Positions 62,691 through 64,000 of a stretch of DNA of 64,000 nucleotides are shown in pieces. The notes under the pieces are model-generated. The model saw only the letters and a list, made by a program, of their open reading frames with translations. It did no database searches and was not told the DNA's origin. The position numbers and the translations under genes were made by a program. Each line of letters begins with the position of its first letter. Position 1 is the first letter of the stretch. The stretch comes from Anaerolineae bacterium (lineage in GTDB: Bacteria > Chloroflexota > Anaerolineae > Aggregatilineales > Phototrophicaceae): positions 160,886-224,885 of the forward strand of contig JAJEAA010000023.1 of NCBI GenBank assembly GCA_022824365.1, in the 5' to 3' direction.

Positions 62691-62715
62691 GGGCGACCCA
62701 AGGGTCGCCCCTACA
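62691..62715. repeat. GGGCGACCC palindromic repeat
   Basis: GGGCGACCC and GGGTCGCCC are perfect 9-base arms around AA, followed by CTACA. It lies in the 398-base stretch between importer and creatininase genes, which otherwise holds the promoter, the palindrome and a G/C-run repeat piece (62793-62826). Confidence 0.75.
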
Positions 62716-62774
62716 ACTTTCAGCAAATTATGATGCTTGTGATTGCTGTCCCGCCGCTCTCATATACGAGCAAA

Positions 62775-63662
62775 TCAAACCTGTCCTGTCCTCAGAAAGC
62801 TTTGGGGAGGGGCCGGGGTTGGCGTTGCTGAGTTCGGATCAAGATCCTTGCCGAAGTAATCCCGGGCGATGACGCGAGCCAGCCATTCGGCGATGACATC
62901 GTAGCCCTTGTTGCCGGTCTCGGCCGTGGCCAGCGCCGGGTCGCCGATATGGCCGTAGGGCGTATGATCTTTGTAGCGCCGGGTGGCGTAGAATATGCCG
63001 CCGCCGGTCTTGATATGCTCCGGTCCCTGTATCTTGCGCATGTCCTCCGGCGGGACGTGATGTTTGACCGCTTGCTCGAGCTTGACCAGTTGCGGATGCG
63101 TCACCAGGATGCGCGCCGTCTCGCCTTCGCCGCCGTGCCCTTCCTGCTTCTTTGAAGTCTGTATCGTATGGTAAACCTTGCTCAGCGGCGTCAGCCAGTT
63201 CAGCACCATCGCCTGGGCGTCGGGCGTCTGATCGACCAGGTCTTGAGCCGCCACCATCATGACCGGCAGGTTGCCATCATGCCCGTGCACCAGGGCGAAC
63301 TTGCGAAAGCCGGTCTCATACAAGCTCAGGCAAACCTCGGTCAGCAGGCTGATCATCGTGCGCGAGCTCAGGCTGATGGTGCCGGCGAAACCCAGATGAA
63401 AGCTGGACGCGCCGAAGGGGATGACCGGCCCGATGATGACCGGACAGCCCAGGGACTCCAGCCGCAGCGCCGCCCGCCGGCAATTCTCGCGCGCCTCGAA
63501 GGAGTCGGTGCCCAGCGGCAGATGCGCGCCGTGAGCTTCGGTCGCGCCCACCGGCAGCAGCAACACATCGGTATGCTTCAGCGCCGCCTCGACTTCCGGT
63601 CCCGTCATTTCATCGAGCGTCGGCGGTCCTTTCTGCGAATACAGCGCCTCATGCTCATTCAT
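62775..63662 (-). CDS. Creatininase-family amidohydrolase
   Basis: A 295-residue protein. Metal ligands are in LLPVGATEAHGAHLPLGTDS (Glu42, His44 and Asp53), with VHGHDGNLPVMMVAA and EGHGGEGETARILV following, the creatininase-family core. The family includes creatinine amidohydrolase, mycofactocin peptidase MftE and formamide hydrolases of riboflavin-like pathways. I chose the ATG at 63662 with AAAGGA upstream. The last 15 or so residues (TPTPAPPQSFLRTGQV) come from a G/C-run repeat and are not part of the fold, so the natural end was probably replaced. It lies upstream of the importer on the same strand. Confidence 0.87.
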   Translation of the reverse strand: MNEHEALYSQKGPPTLDEMTGPEVEAALKHTDVLLLPVGATEAHGAHLPLGTDSFEARENCRRAALRLESLGCPVIIGPVIPFGASSFHLGFAGTISLSSRTMISLLTEVCLSLYETGFRKFALVHGHDGNLPVMMVAAQDLVDQTPDAQAMVLNWLTPLSKVYHTIQTSKKQEGHGGEGETARILVTHPQLVKLEQAVKHHVPPEDMRKIQGPEHIKTGGGIFYATRRYKDHTPYGHIGDPALATAETGNKGYDVIAEWLARVIARDYFGKDLDPNSATPTPAPPQSFLRTGQV

Positions 63663-64000
63663 GGTAGTGTATCCTTTTCGATTGAAACACAAACAGTTTT
63701 GCCACCGAGGACACAGAGTTAAATTGAGGGCACAGAGGTTTTGGTATGTTTTGACGTATTCTCAAAATCTGCCACCGTCCAGGGTAGTGTATCCATTTCG
63801 GTTGAAACTGAATCTGGCTCATTTGAATTTCAACCGACTTCAATACTCCACGCCATTCTAGGGCAATCGCTTCAAAATGATGACGCATGGGATGACGAAG
63901 AATCAAGCTGAAATTCAGCCACCGAGTACACCGAGTTAAAGTGAGGACACAGAGATATTAACAATTGCCGACTTTTCTCAACATCTGCCGCTGCCAGAAG
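63663..64000. repeat. Diverged tandem duplication in a gene-free end region
   Basis: GGTAGTGTATCC-x-TTTCG-x-TTGAAAC occurs at about 63663-63688 and 63783-63808. Each copy is later followed by GCCACCGAG-x-ACAC-x-GAGTTAAA and GAGG-x-CACAGAG (about 63702 and 63918) and by a TCTGCC-x-C-x-G-x-CCAG end. Unit 2 has about 90 extra bases. No open frame or RNA gene is supported here. Confidence 0.6.

Noticed and set aside
63663..63900. Possible CRISPR repeats (ending TTGAAAC)
   Set aside because: Only two clear copies, 121 bases apart, with a spacer holding other repeated blocks; no array and no cas genes.
1..64000. tRNA, rRNA or riboswitch genes
   Set aside because: I scanned the gaps by eye for T-loop (GGTTCGA-type) and conserved riboswitch cores and saw none; a covariance search would be needed to exclude small RNAs.

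Overview
The window looks like a chromosomal stretch of a GC-rich, heterotrophic Chloroflexota bacterium, most likely class Anaerolineae. This is inferred from overall style (many ABC solute importers, Gfo/Idh/MocA oxidoreductases, several Uma2-type nucleases, CoxG-like SRPBCC proteins, dispersed G/C-run palindromes), not from a marker gene. I found no rRNA, no tRNA, no CRISPR array and no transposase. About 50 genes are supported, nearly all for importing and breaking down sugars, amino-sugars, peptides and small acids.

Layout. 1-10.8 kb (mostly minus strand): a LacI-type regulator cut by the window edge, a formate/nitrite-type channel, two paralogous acyl-CoA dehydrogenase-like genes flanking an AT-richer island of very small genes, then a hexulose-6-phosphate-synthase-like gene, a zinc alcohol dehydrogenase, a Uma2 nuclease and a TIM-barrel sugar isomerase. 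10.9-26.4 kb (plus strand): a GntR/LacI hybrid (AraR-like) regulator with its own palindromic operator, a Dpp/Opp-type importer whose last ATPase is fused to a membrane anchor and two repeated extracytoplasmic domains, then PhyH dioxygenase, ROK kinase, nanE, two Gfo/Idh/MocA genes, a small lipoprotein and a broken mannose-6-phosphate-isomerase-like gene. Together these suggest uptake and breakdown of an amino-sugar-containing compound. 26.4-37.4 kb (minus): a rhamnose-type operon (rhamnulokinase, ribose-type ABC ATPase, two permeases, binding protein, class II aldolase), interrupted by an opposite-strand small gene, plus HAD phosphatase, RbsD/FucU mutarotase and MOSC protein. 37.6-47.5 kb: aldo/keto reductase, a secreted SH3-domain protein, glycolate oxidase glcD-glcE and a separated glcF, two SRPBCC genes and two tandem Uma2 genes. 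47.6-58.5 kb (minus): one permease and one ATPase followed by six tandem paralogous substrate-binding proteins, then a zinc dehydrogenase. 58.8-63.7 kb (minus): a second peptide-type importer without ATPases and a creatininase-family amidohydrolase.

The most unusual items are the six-fold binding-protein array with its conserved two-cysteine tail, the ABC ATPase with extracytoplasmic domains, and a family of G/C-run palindromic repeats that has entered at least three genes, apparently in frame in two and breaking the mannose-6-phosphate-isomerase-like gene. Two intergenic regions also share an SOS-box-like operator at a fixed distance from a leaderless promoter.
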